Shown: piece after piece, positions 12,078 through 24,566 of the stretch
Position numbering within the stretch: the first letter of the stretch is position 1
Layout: each line of letters begins with the position of its first letter
From: Albifimbria verrucaria
Taxonomy: Eukaryota; Ascomycota; Sordariomycetes; Hypocreales; Stachybotryaceae
Length of the DNA stretch: 64,000 nt
Direction: 5' to 3'
NCBI GenBank assembly: GCA_020081605.1
Contig: JAHREC010000011.1
Coordinates: 1,054,001-1,118,000 of the forward strand
Notes under the pieces: generated by a model
What the model was told of the DNA's origin: nothing
Database searches by the model: none
Seen by the model: the letters and a program-made list of their open reading frames with translations, nothing else
Position numbers and translations under genes: made by a program

Positions 12078-15000
12078 ATGCCACCCGATAGCCACTTGAA
12101 TTTCAGACTCCGCGGGATCCCACTGGATTGCCGGACCAAGCTAGGTGTTTGCGACCTCGTGAGACGAACTCTTTCTATCGCCCAAAGCACGCCCGTCATT
12201 GTTTATTCACTTTCGCTCAATCCTTCAGACCCAAGGAGCAGAGTCGCTACACTCACATTTGATGAAATCCCCAGTCTTCTGCCAGCTCGACCAGAGAAAC
12301 AATGGGCATTTTATCCTCAGGTGCCGGAATCCCAAGATGAGGATGGAGATGTCAACATGGATCCCATTGTATTCGACATGCACTTCATTGGCTTCACGCC
12401 TCTCAATTCTGTCGAGGATGATGCTTGCCATGTTGAGTGGGTATTCCTGGAATCCAACAAAATCAGTGGTACTAATGATATTGCCAAGGATAATTGCTTT
12501 GTCGGGTCTTGGCGGGCATGCTTTTGGTTCCTTTAAAGCAGTCGATGAGCCTTTTATGTGGCTTCGTGATGCTCTCCCAAGAGATGTTTCGGGTGCACGG
12601 ATCATGATATATGGCTACGACACTAAATTGCTTTCAAGCAAATCATTTCAAACCCTCAAAGATTTAGGCAAAAATTTACGAGACAACTTGCGCCGCATCA
12701 GAGTACGTAATCTATCCAACCTCCTCTGCTTTCTCCGAAGAGTGTATCAGACTGACGCAGCATCAAGAGAAACTGCCCATCTCGCTCCATCATACTCATT
12801 GGACACAGCCTTGGCGGGCTTGTCATCAAGGAGGTTAGCCCTCTTATCCACAAAATTAACGTTCTCATTCACTGACATGCCGCGTACTTTATAGACTCTT
12901 GTTATGTTGCAACAGGAGAGTGATGATGTTGCTTCTTCTATTTTGCAATTTACCTCCGGAATCCTATTTTTGGTGTACCCCATCAAGGGATGGAAACGAA
13001 GTCTCTCGTTCCTTTGGTTAAAGATAACCCCAATCGAGCTTTTCTCGAGTCTCTCCGCAAGAATTCCGACCTGCTCGAAAATCTCCAAAGTAAATTCTGC
13101 CAGGTCTTCCACCCTAATCGATTCTCTATCTTTAGTTTCTATGAAACAGAAGAATCACCCACCGCAATCGTACGTTCCCTGTGAGTCGTCAAGATATGAG
13201 AGATGCTAACAAGTTTAGGACATTGACGGCAAATGGAAACGCTGCGGGCCTGATGAAGTATTGGTTGATAAGCGCTCAGCAACGTTTGCCAGTCCGGACA
13301 GTAATCAAAGTCCAATCAACCGCAACCACTCTGAGATGGTCAAATACAGTGACCCTTTTGATGAAGATTACAAGCGTGTTAGGGACCGGATTTGGTCCAT
13401 TCTTGATAAACCCCAGCATTCGAATAGAGCAGCAATTACAGAACTACAAAGCGAAAGTGTGTAATCAGAGTAGACGTTGATGATCAAAACTGAATTCTTT
13501 TTAGCTTCAACAAAGCCACAATCCGATTCTAATGGTCCGTACCGAGGAGAAATTCGAGGTACAAAACTAATTCGGCGCAGGGTGTCTACGGTCTCTTTCC
13601 TTTCCGGAACAAAACTCAAGACTTTTCAATATTCATCGTGAACCCGGGACTTGCGAATGGATTTTTCACGATCCTTCATATCGAGATTGGATGAGAAAGC
13701 CCCAGGGCCTTATCTGGATCAAAGGAAACCCTGGATCTGGAAAATCGGTTCTGATGAAATATGCACTGAGAGCGATGGAACGTTACCAGCCGCAAGCTGT
13801 AATCACGTCATTCTTCTTTCATGGCCAAGGCATGGATTTGCAAAGAAATCCGCTTGGACTATTTCGTGCACTATTACACTCCCTGCTAGAACAATTCCAG
13901 GAAAATCTCAAAGAATTGACTGAAAAGTTCAACGATCACCAGAGAAGGTTCGGTAACTACCAGGAAAAAAGGTGGCAGTGGAACAGGGAAGAACTTGAAG
14001 AGTGCCTTGGAAAGTTTCTGATATATGGAACAAAGAATCGGCCGACAATCCTTTTTATTGATGCACTTGATGAGTGCGGAGATAAAGATGCTAGATACCT
14101 GTTGGAGTATTTTAAAAGCGTTATGGACAGTGCAGAAAGATGTGGAAGTCAAGTCAGGATTTGCCTGTCGTCTCGATATTATCCGATTCTGGGGCAGAAC
14201 AACATACCGACAGTTTCTGTGGAAATCAATAACCATCGAGATATCCAGCTTGTGGTTGAACGGCGCCTGAGCATGTTAGAGCCTTTTGCGGAATGCCAGC
14301 AACTCCAAGAGAAAATCTTGTCAAAAGCCCAAGGAGGGTTTCAGTGGGTGGTATTGATCACTCAAGAAGTCAAGGAGAGATTTACGAGCGAGAAACTGGA
14401 AACACTATTGGAAATGGTCTCAGTTGCTCCTGGAACTCTCGATGAATTATATGCTGGAATCACAAATCACGCCTCTGAATCCAAAAACAGCAGATGATCA
14501 GATTATTTCAGTGGATTTTGTTTGCCAAACGGCTACTTGCGGCGCAAGAATTGCGTGAAGCCATTGCGACAGAGCAGAACATGACTCATCGGAATATGTC
14601 CAAACTCAGAATAGAAAGAAGTTGGATAGGAGACTTGACTCGGTTTGAGAAGCATATTACTGATATTTCGATGGGGTTGGTCTGTTTCCAGACTCGTGAG
14701 TTGTGGGAGAAACATTCACCAAATGGGGAAGATTGGGATCGCGAAGCACAATTTATCCATCAGTCAGCTGCCGAATTTGCGCGCAAAGTGTTTCTTGAAA
14801 CTTTCATTGATAAGGGTATCTCTCAATCTTTGAGAGGGGCTTCTCACTTTGCAATATCAAGATCCTGCCTCAGATATCTGGCACTCGAGGAGATTTTGAA
14901 GAGCCCTCGATTGACCCGTGGCGAGATATTTTCAAGTTTCCCGTTGGTCCCATATATAGTGGAATCCTTATTTTATCACATCCGCGAGATAGAGCAGGAA

Positions 15001-17050
15001 CATATTCCTCAATTGGACCTTCCCTCACTCTTGGGTTGGACCAAAGGATTGGAAAGTCTTGCAGCAATATGGACCGTTTTTGATCCTTTCCATGCAAAAA
15101 GTCCTATGGGCTGGCCGTTTGTCAAAGGAACAGTATTGCACCGTTTAGTCACACTTGGTTCCCAAAGCGCTGCGGATGCATTCATAGCTCATGATGATGC
15201 GCACATCAACGCCATAGATGAATATGGAAATACGCCATTGCACCTCTCCATTAGAGAAGATCAACAAAATATCGCGCTCATGCTATTCAACCTGTTGACT
15301 GAAATACAGTCCCACTCTGAAGACCATGAAAATCGAACAAGTTATCATCTGAACGTTAATATTGAGAATCATGACGGAGAGACGCCATTAGATATTGCTC
15401 TGTCCATGGGCGCTGGAGAGGTGATATTCAAATTTGTTGAGGCTGGCGCTCATCTTCAATCATTGGGCAGGCAATCTGACCTTATATTTCATGCCATTCG
15501 CACTGGAGATGAGAGATTATTCGCAATGTTATTGAATCAAAATGTCAATCTCGATGGAGCGATTTATTTCGCCATTAAGGAAGGATCACGCAAGAATGAT
15601 GGCAACAATAATAAAATCGAAAACTTTGTTTCAGAGTTAATCAAAAGGGAGCTAATACCAAACGTTTCGCAAAAGCGACAGTATTTGGCGAAATATCTGA
15701 TGAAGAAGCATCCGATGACGAGGAAGATTTTGAGAACGACGAAGAGGCTGTATATGCCTGTATCTTTCTAGCTCTACGGACGTGTCAAATACCCATTGTA
15801 CTTGGCCTACTAGCCTACCACGGGCAGCTATGTCCCCGGGAGAGGCTTCATGGAGTTGAGAAATGCTTTCATCACTACACAAACAAGGACAAATGGTTGA
15901 CGCCTCTTATTCTGGCCTCGGTAACAGGCTATGAGGAGACCGTGGGAGCTCTTTTCGACAAAGATTTGGACACTGATGTTCGCGAGGGAGCAGTTCTCCA
16001 CCTAGCCTCAATACATGGTCGGGATACTATTGTGAGATACGTTATTGAGCAGGGTGTTGATGTCAACTCTCTAGATGGCGAAGGATCAACTCCGCTTCAC
16101 GTTGCCACAAAAAGCAACAATACAGCTATTATAAGACTTTTGATCACAAAAGGTGCAGACGTTGATGCAAAGGGTGAAAGTGGCTTAACTCCGCTTCATT
16201 ATGCCTCACAAATCGAATATTCTGATGCCGTGGAAGCTCTGATTGAAGCAGGAGCAAACGTTAATGCAAGGAATATCGATGGCTGGACCCCCTTCATTAT
16301 GCCTCGCAAAACGACTATTCTGATGCCGTGGAAGCTCTGATTGAAGCAGGAGCAAACGTTAATGCAAGGAATATCGATGGCTGGACCCCCTTCATTATGC
16401 CTCGCAAAACGACTATTCTGATGCCGTGGAAGCTCTGATTGAAGCAGGAGCAAACGTTAATGCAAGGAATATCGATGGCTGGACCCCCTCCATCATGCCT
16501 CAGAGAACGATTATGCTGGTACCGCGAGGGTCCTGGTTGAAGCAGGGGCAAAGGTTGATATAAGTGATAACTGCGGGCGGACTCCGCTTCATTATGCCTC
16601 GCAAACTAACTCTCTTGAAGTTGCAAGAGTTTTAATCGAACAAAGGGTGGACGTCAATGCAGCGGACGAAAGCGGACTCACGCCGTTGTTATGGGCCTCG
16701 AAAAATGGTTACGATAACATAGCCATCATTTTGATTAGCAATGGTGCAGATGTTAATGCTAGGGCGGGAGATGGATCGACTCCCTTACACAGGCTGTTAA
16801 TAATGGCCACCCTGAAACGGTGAAGCTTCTGATCGAAAATGGAGCAATGTATTTCCCTCTGCTTGATCTAAAGAGTACCACTAGGAAATTTATCTTCGTC
16901 AGACACAATGAGACAGGACTTGTGAACTGGCCACTAAATTTTAAGAGGGCTGTCTCGGCGAATGTCCAGACTTATCAGCGATTTGCAAGAGAAACGTGTT
17001 GGAGAGATGAGGATGTCAAGATATTTCTGATCGACTTCCGTAGTCGTTAG
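12078..17050 (+). CDS. NLR-like (STAND) receptor: alpha/beta-hydrolase (sesB-like) - NACHT - ankyrin repeats
   Basis: The ATG at 12078 starts MPPDSHLNFRLRGIPLDC. The N-terminal domain has GLGGHAFGSFK, MWLRDALPRD, IYGYDTKL and the nucleophile elbow GHSLGG, i.e. a serine-hydrolase fold of the sesB/SERAC1 type known as an effector domain of fungal NLRs. Introns include 12437-12488, 12703-12761, 12834-12894 and 13181-13218. The NACHT domain (about 13690-14500) has Walker A GNPGSGKS and Walker B ILFIDALDEC. A winged-helix region follows, then ankyrin repeats from about 15120 to 16850. Frame breaks sit at T5 12967-12971, A5 14483-14487, near 15685, three C5 runs (16287, 16385, 16483) and near 16793, each healed by one base. 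Such receptors act in fungal heterokaryon incompatibility and immunity-like responses. Its ligand is unknown. It converges on the next gene. Confidence 0.85.
16182..16673 (+). repeat. Tandem ankyrin-coding units, two of them identical
   Basis: Units start at 16182, 16281, 16379, 16477 and 16575. The units at 16281-16378 and 16379-16476 are identical over 98 bases. The units at 16182 and 16575 are 99 bases, the correct 33-codon length. The three 98-base units are exactly those whose TGGACCCCC run has five C where the codons need six. Confidence 0.95.
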
Positions 17051-17326
17051 GTAAATCTTCATAGATGTTATGAAATAACCGCTTCTATGACAAATGAAAC
17101 ACTAGTATATTTACCCGTTTCAAAACCTGGAATATCCTAATCTTCGCTCAGTAGTTAATTCCAGGATAACAAGAAAGAGTTCACTTCATGAACACAGATG
17201 GTATCCTGCAGATGCAGGGTTCATCTGCCTAATCAGATTGAATTCCCGAGCCCAGGTATCTTGGTATTTACAATCTCTTTGAGTAATAACGTAGATTCAG
17301 GTAAAATCACCTCTGGAAATATTATT
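17051..17326. other. Convergent gap between the two NLR-like genes
   Basis: 276 bases between the stop codons of two tail-to-tail receptor genes, AT-rich, with no coding content seen. Confidence 0.7.
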
Positions 17327-20300
17327 TTAGTAGTCCTCTCTAGTATGAATGTCTCCAACAGAATCCTTCACCAATCGAATTATCGCTTTATTGCCATGAG
17401 TGATCGCCAAATCCAATATCTTCCTCTCTTCTGTTCCTGTCCCAAGAGTAGCTCCATGCTGTAGGAGCAGTTGCACCGTCTTTTGGTTGTCGCTCTCAAT
17501 GGCCAACTCCAATGCCTTGGTCGATTTGCCACGATATCTTTCTACGTTGGCGTCGGCGCCGTGCTCTAGTAGCAGTTGTACGATGTTGTGGTATCCAAAC
17601 TCCGCCGCCAACCACAGGGGAAAGCGCTTATAGCGATGCTCCATATTGACATTGGCTCCGAATTGTAGCAGCAACCTTACGAACTGGTCATCACCCCGCT
17701 GCGCTGCTATATGCAAGGCTGTTCCGTCGTAGTGGTCTACAATATTGATATTGACACCGCGCTCGAGCAATAGTTTCGAGGTTGAAATATCTCCCATGAA
17801 GATCGCCGTGTGCAAAGGCTTGCGCCCATCTATGCCTGAATGAATATCTGTATGAATGATCTTGGGATTTTGATCAAGAAGTAGTCGAACCATGGCACTG
17901 TTCCTAGACAATATGGCATTATCCAGTGCCTCAAGGGTAACCCGAACGTTCCTCTTCAGCAGAAGCCTGACCATGGCTTCATTTCCTTTTTGCAACCCAT
18001 TCTAGTGCCGAAGGCATGGGGTTGGCACCATAGCTGAGAAGGAGAAATATTACTGTTTCGTTTTCTGACTGGAATGCCTGTGTTACTGCTTCAGGTGTTA
18101 TAATGACGCCTTTTTCAAGCAGCAGCCGGATCAGGTCCGAGTCTCCCGTGGGTATGGCCTCTGTGAGTACCTCCGGCGTCATCCTGCCACCCTTCTCAAG
18201 GAGTAGCTGGAGTAGGGCTTTGTCTCCATGTCCAGCAGCTTCTTCGAGTGCCTCAGATATTATTTCTACCTTCCGCTCAAGTATAAAATGAACAATAACC
18301 ATGTTTTTCTTCCCAATCGATTTGACCAAAGTCCTTGGTGTAATTTGGGCCCCTTTTTCAAGAAGTAGCCAGAATATGGCATCTTGGCCATTTTCGACAG
18401 CGGTATCCAATGTTTCTGATGTTCCATCCGCACCTTCTTCAAGAAGCAGCCGCACTATGGCTCCATTGCCATTAATAGCGGCTCTTTCCAGTGCTTCAGA
18501 TGTTGCTTCGGCACCTCTGTTCAGCAACAACCGAACTATGCTTTCATTCGTCCGTTTGGACATGTTCATCAACGAATCTACCTTTACGGCAGCGCCTTTC
18601 TCAAGAAGAAATCTGACAACAGGTTCGTGGCCCCAGTGGATTGCGGAATTTAGTGCGTCTTCTGTGGCAGCAGCTCCTGTTCAACCAGAAGTCTTACAAT
18701 TGGCTCATTCCATCGTCCAACAGCTTCAGACAGGGCTTTTGATGTAATCTCGACGTCTCTCTCAAGTAAAAGACGAATAACTGGTTCATTTGACCACAAG
18801 ATTGCAATCTCCAGTGTGTGAGCTGTCGGTTTGGCACCATTATCAAGCATCAGCTGTACTATTGCTGTGCTACCACGTCCGACGACAGAATCTATAGCTT
18901 CCCAGCTGCCAGCTTGTACGTTCGCACCATGATCCAGCAAGAGCTGCAGCATCTCTTCAGCTGCGGTAGTTTCATTCTTCGCTTCGGACAAAGCACTTGC
19001 TGCGTGGTAGAGTGGTGTACCGAAGACATCGGCATCGATGTCTGCCCCATTAGCAAGCAGCAACTTTACAATGGATTGATGGCCATTCTTTGCTGCACCA
19101 TGAAGTGCACGGTTATCCGAATATATCAAACTTTTACCCGATAGCTTTATTCGTGCAATATTGGGCCTGCTTTTGATAAGCATTCTTACTATCTCTTCAT
19201 GCCCTTGCTCGGCGGCCGCGTTCAAAGCTCCAACTGTAACCGGGACATCTGTTTCCAAGAGTCGCTGTACAAGTGGCTCATCTCCAGCTCTGCAAGCCTT
19301 TTTAGAGCCCTACTGTCCGTGTATGGGCCAGTTGAGCGTTTTGACAGCGAATCTTCGTCATTCGACTGTCGTGCAATGACCGTTATGTCTGCACCATTGT
19401 CAACTAAAAAGTTGATCATTTCCCTCTCTCTATGTTCCATAGCCACTAGAAGAGGCGTCTGCTTCTGAAGGTCTTCAGCATTTATCGCAGCCTTATTCTG
19501 AAGAAGCACGTCTACCAATGCTCGACGCCCATTACCAGCGGCACGATGGAGAGGGGTTCTGCCATGGAAATCTGTTGCAAAGTTCAGATCAATGCAATGA
19601 TTCAGGATCAGTCTCCCCATCGCTGACATATCCGAGTCTTTCCCAATCAGCTGCCTAGCCACTATTGGGTCTTTGTTCCCAGCTAGTCGGTGCAGAATCG
19701 TATCGCCGTCATTATCACACACTGTGATATCAGCTCCTCTGTTGAGCAGCAGCTGTAGGGTGAGCATGTGACCGTACAAAGCAGCTACGTGAAGGGCAGT
19801 CCGTCCATATTTATCCTTGGCATCTACACTGGCCCCATGGTCCAGCAATATATTGGCCAAGTCTTCGAACCCACCCTCTGAAGCCAAGTGCAAGGCCGTA
19901 GTACCATCATGATCCGAAGCGGAGACGTCGGCGTTTTCCTGAATAAGCCGCAACACCACATATTTATTGTTTCTTGTAGCCGCCCACATCAACGGCGTTC
20001 TATTCAATTTGTCAGAGCGGTTGACTTCAATGCCGGGGTGAACAAGCAGTAGCTCCGTAATCTCTTGGAAACCTGCCGCGGCTGCCCAAGACAGAGGTGT
20101 TCTCCTTGGTTGTCTGTTGCATTGACATCCACATCAGCCAGTAGAAGCAGCATTTGAACGACTTTTTCGTGCCGCCGTGCCGCAGCCAAACTCAATGGCG
20201 TACGCCCATAATCATCCTTACGGTCAATATCGCGATTAGCCATAGCAAGGAAGTGTAATAGATGACGAAGCAGCACGCTAACTGGAAAAACGACGACCCA

Positions 20301-22942
20301 GTTGTTTATAAGCAAATACAGAAGAAGTTTGTAGAGTAAGGGCGCTCCCCAAACTTGGGCGATGACTGTACTGACCAGACCGTGTCGAGCTGTCGCATGT
20401 AGAAGCGTGGTTTGGGGACAGGCCAGCTCTTGTGTGCTTTTGTCGAAGCTCGCACCCATGAGGCCACAATACGTTCAGAAGGCCAATTGAACGACGAAAG
20501 AATATAATCTTGAGGTACATGCACCCCTTTCACCCTTTCTGCATGCAGGATCCATGATGTGACGGCATAGTCAAGGAAAGGAAACTCTTGCCAGGGCTTG
20601 TTACCCTCCCAATTGACAATTTCATCCATTGCAAAATACCGGATACAAGTTTGAGACAAACAGATGTTCGTCTGGTCATGCACAAGAGAGCGACTGTCAA
20701 GCGCAGGATCCAAAAGTTGAAACCCACGATCGATGAGAAAATCCTTGACGGATTGGTGGATTAGCTGTACCACCTTCGTTCCGTGATGATCATATACCTC
20801 TGCTAATCCTCCAGAAAGACTCTTCAGTCTTTTTATCATCTGCAATTCGGTTCGAATAGAATCCGAAGAGCGAAGACATTGCTCTAATGAGGAGCATTGG
20901 CTATTGACACTAATATTCATCGCCCAAAGTAGCTCTAAAACGGAGAGCGGTTTGCATGTGAAACATAGCCACTGGAATAGCCGCAAAGTCCATAATGCGT
21001 CATACGGCTCATCATTAAGTTTTTGGATGATACTTTCAAAGACGTCATTCAGCTCTGAAGGGGTTTTCCGAAGAGATTGTAGGAGCTGATCAGGATTTAA
21101 TCCTTTTCTTTGTTGCAACCTCACGTTAGGCAACATGAGCCCAACCCACAGAAAAATGCCACACGACCGGTCTACCATCTCATTTTCCAGATTCTGAGAA
21201 TCTTGTTGGTTCTCAAAGGGTTCGAGATTATTTCGTAGATACGTCCTGATATCCGCATCGCTCTTGAACTCCATAGAAATTTCTTTTCCTTCTTGCCATT
21301 TGACTAAAGGAAAGTGTCGACAAGTGATACAAATGCTTAGACGTAATAGACCGGAAGCTGGCTGAGATAGAATATTCTTGAAGAAAGCCTCGAGAGATAT
21401 TATCTCGTCTTGACTGCATTCATCTAAGGCATCCACCATTATCTGAATAATATGTGTTTCCCTAGCCTTCTTAATACAGGTCTGAAGGAAGCGATCTAGT
21501 TCGTTGGTGTGCCAGTTCCATCCTTCTGTGTCGTTGAACGAGTGCCCTGTGGTCTTTTGGAAGCCCTGGACAAGCCCGACTAGTTGATTCCATAACTGGT
21601 CTCGATATTGTACCACAAGCTGATGCAGAAGGGTTCGATAAAAGTCCAGAGGCGTTGCTTGTACTCCAGATTCATTACTGCGAAAGAAGAACGACAAGAT
21701 GATGATTTTCTGGGGAGCACTGCTGCATCTTTCGGACTCGAGCATTATGGCGTGTTTGAGTAATGTTGACTTGCCCGAGCCTGGCTTGCCTGTTATCCAT
21801 AACAGTCCATTGTCTTTCTCTTTCCACTTTTTGTACTCAGGGTCTTCAAGAAGCCAATTACAAGTTCCGGCCGCTGCTTCTGCAATAAATCCTTTACCAT
21901 CAGTTACTGCCGAGAAGGGTAGAATGGTAGAAGGGGAATCTGCTAATCACTGTCAGTATAAACTAGTAGCTAGGACAAGGGTACAGTATCGGGAAGATAT
22001 ACTGGTAATGCTGGCTATGCAGATATTATCTTCCACCTCATGAGCATGGACGACGGAGAGAAGTTCTTTGGCAAAAGCTGCTGCTGTGGCTGATGCGTAT
22101 GGCTGCCACATATCATTCTTCTGGTAATCTGCGTAGTCCGAAATGCCTCTGATGACGAGACAGGAAATTATTCATTAAGCCAGCTGCTTCCATCTCAAAG
22201 CAAAGCACATCTCCGAGCTCTTGTCTCAATCGATCTCTGGTTGTGGCATCCTTTATTACCTGGTTTCCAGATGCAATTAGACCAAAGTGAATCGCAGGAT
22301 CCTGCATATCTCGATAAGACAGCTCAGATCTGGCCTGGGTACTCATTTCGCAAATTGTGTTCATAGCATTCCGCTCATCATGTTTCGACAGTGGGTGAGC
22401 GAAACTTGGGTTGTTGGTTGCCAAGGATGAAAGATGTTCTTGGATTTGACTTTTTCCCATCCATTGCCTTGCCTTGAGAGCACTGACTCCCGTTAGTAAC
22501 ACCTCAGGTGGGGAGTTCAGCCAGCCTGTCCGCTCAAAGCAAACACCCAGCTCTTTTCCTCGGTCGTATTGGACAACGCCGCCCAGTTGGCCCTTCGGCT
22601 CGCTGACGACTATGTCACCCAGTTTAATATCATGCCCTTCCTGGGGATTCCACCGCCAATACCAACCAACAGGCCAAATCTTATTCCAGTAAAGCTGGTC
22701 AGCATCTGTTGCGCAGTGGAGGCGGCTGGTGCGATGCCATAATTTGCAGCCGGAAGGCAGGCAATTACCACATTGTGGTTAAATATCTTGCCCAGTGTGT
22801 ATGTATTGTGATCATTAGGATGCAACTCTTGAGGGTCTTGATGAACTTCATCTAGCATGGCAGTGGCTGCAGCCATTTCTACCGGCAGAGCACAAATCCA
22901 ACCCACAGTATACATACGATTCGGCAAAGAGGGCGAGTCCAT
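17327..22942 (-). CDS. NLR-like (STAND) receptor: PNP/UDP phosphorylase-like - NACHT - ankyrin and 27-residue repeats
   Basis: The ATG at 22942 starts [10 protein letters not shown] and the PNP_UDP-type domain: [31 protein letters not shown] and, further on, [15 protein letters not shown] linker with an intron near 21950-22040 leads to the NACHT domain: Walker [10 protein letters not shown] (about 21768-21795) and Walker [12 protein letters not shown]. The winged-helix part ends near 20500. Then come canonical ankyrins (about 18900-20250) and twelve 27-residue repeats (17885-18853). The stop is TAA at 17327. Frame changes at about 22630, 22165, 20430, 20100, 19299-19303, 18676 and 17985-17991 mostly sit in short runs and are healed by one base each (two at 17985-17991). 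Fungal PNP-NACHT proteins are one of the major NLR classes. The PNP part is thought to act as effector or nucleotide-hydrolysing domain. About 1,800 residues. Confidence 0.85.
17885..18853 (-). repeat. Twelve tandem 27-residue (81-bp) ankyrin-like repeats
   Basis: Within the PNP-NACHT gene each unit has the form LLLExGAxxTxEALxxAxxxGNxxIVR. Twelve units should take 972 bases and the span is 969. The three missing bases match the frame breaks at 18676-18677 (one) and 17985-17991 (two). The units keep the helix pair of an ankyrin repeat but lack the DxxGxTPLH turn. Confidence 0.85.
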
Positions 22943-24566
22943 GATGCGGATTTTGGTGCTCTACGGCCGGATCAACCTGAGACATTGAAACGCGTTGTTA
23001 TCAGCAAGCAAGAATGCATAGAAGATTCATTGGAGAGCGTGTCTCTGCAGTCCACAAAAACCAGTTGATTGTCTGAAAGTAAGGATTGCAGCAACGTACG
23101 TCTGGAGCCCAAACTGGCATTGACCGCTAGATCACGTGATGCGTATTGATGCACAGTTATCGAGTAACACAATTCTCTGCTTGATTAACTAACCAATGAT
23201 TGATAGGATCACTTAAATATGGGCACAAGCAAATCCTACCTAATCAAATGCATTCAGTATAGCTACCGGATATACCTCTAAACGCCTAAACCTCATATAC
23301 CAAGGCGGGCTTTCCGTGTGTTGTATTCGCGGCACTTTATGAAGTGTAAGGATTTCAATGCTTTCGTATGTCATCTACATGACGTTATGACATGTTCTTC
23401 CTCCTATTATTCCTTTCTACACCTTTCGTGCTCATCCGATCACAATTCCTGGAATAGAGCTGTAACACTGCAGCACGTTTTTGTCTCCAGATATAATTGA
23501 TTGCCACAAGAATTGCTAATGTCAAATACGCGATCACTAGATGACTCGCCTTATTTTATTTTTTCTTGCCTGGTTCCATGTTACAGTAAAAGCTCTGCTA
23601 GTTCCTCGTAAAGGATTCAATTCTATATGACGAATTCGGGTGGACGACTAGGGCTTCTCACTTTGTGAACAAGACAACAACCAGACTGCTTCCCTTGCAA
23701 GCCTCTAAAGCTGTTGCATGATTCTATGCTAAGTTTCAGCAAGCTTATGGCAGATAAAATGGTCTATTACACAGAATGGAGATGAGCGGCAAAATTACGA
23801 TGGATCCGACGTCAGATATCAGAATAATGATCACAGGATGAATATATATTTGTAGAGCTGTAAGGATGAATGAAAAGGGAACAAATGAAAAGTATCTATA
23901 CTCTTCAAGGTATGAGATAGGTTTCTCTTCTTTGTTATTGTATTGTTTAGTGGGCTAGTTCAGCTAACACGTAGTGAGTTGCACGGGGTCTGGCTTTTAG
24001 GGCGTTCTGCCGTCGGAAGCAGTAGAATGGCGAGACTAGATCTGCATCGCAACGAATCCGGCCGCCGTTGCGATCTGTGTCACTTCTTGTCCGTTCGGAG
24101 ACCATTTCTGCCATGAACGGTGGCTAGGCCTAACAATGCTAAGATGCTTGAGCCAAGTACAGCGACAATGCGTTTAAAAGTCTAGAAAACTTATGAAAGT
24201 CTGCAACGGTTTAGCATCCAGGCTTGATGGGGACAGTGTTGTTTATATAGAAGATAAAGTGTAAAAATTGCTAATAAATGTACATATAAAACTAGAAGAT
24301 TAGCTCATACAAATAAACACTATTTATAGTAAAGAGTTGAGAGATTATAAAATACAATAGATAAGTTGCTTATCACCATTTTGGATCATTAAGATGAATA
24401 CACCTTGAGTAAGCTTTTCTTGTCTTATTCGATACTTCACTCTTTGATTCTATGTTTCTTAAGAGTATAGTAGTCTTCAATTAGGAGTTTTTATTTTTCT
24501 ATGAATCATGTGGAAGCGATTAATTGATTCCATCCTACAGGCCCTTCAAACCTATGGCATTCAAGC
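22943..24566. other. AT-rich intergenic region
   Basis: About 1.6 kb. It contains the promoter of the PNP-NACHT gene on its left and the 3' region of the LPMO gene on its right. The stretch 24230-24480 is particularly AT-rich. No coding or RNA feature is recognised. Confidence 0.55.

Noticed and set aside
12021..17050. Calling the two NLR-like genes pseudogenes
   Set aside because: Domain motifs are intact between the breaks, and the repeat-length rulers show missing bases exactly at homopolymer runs.
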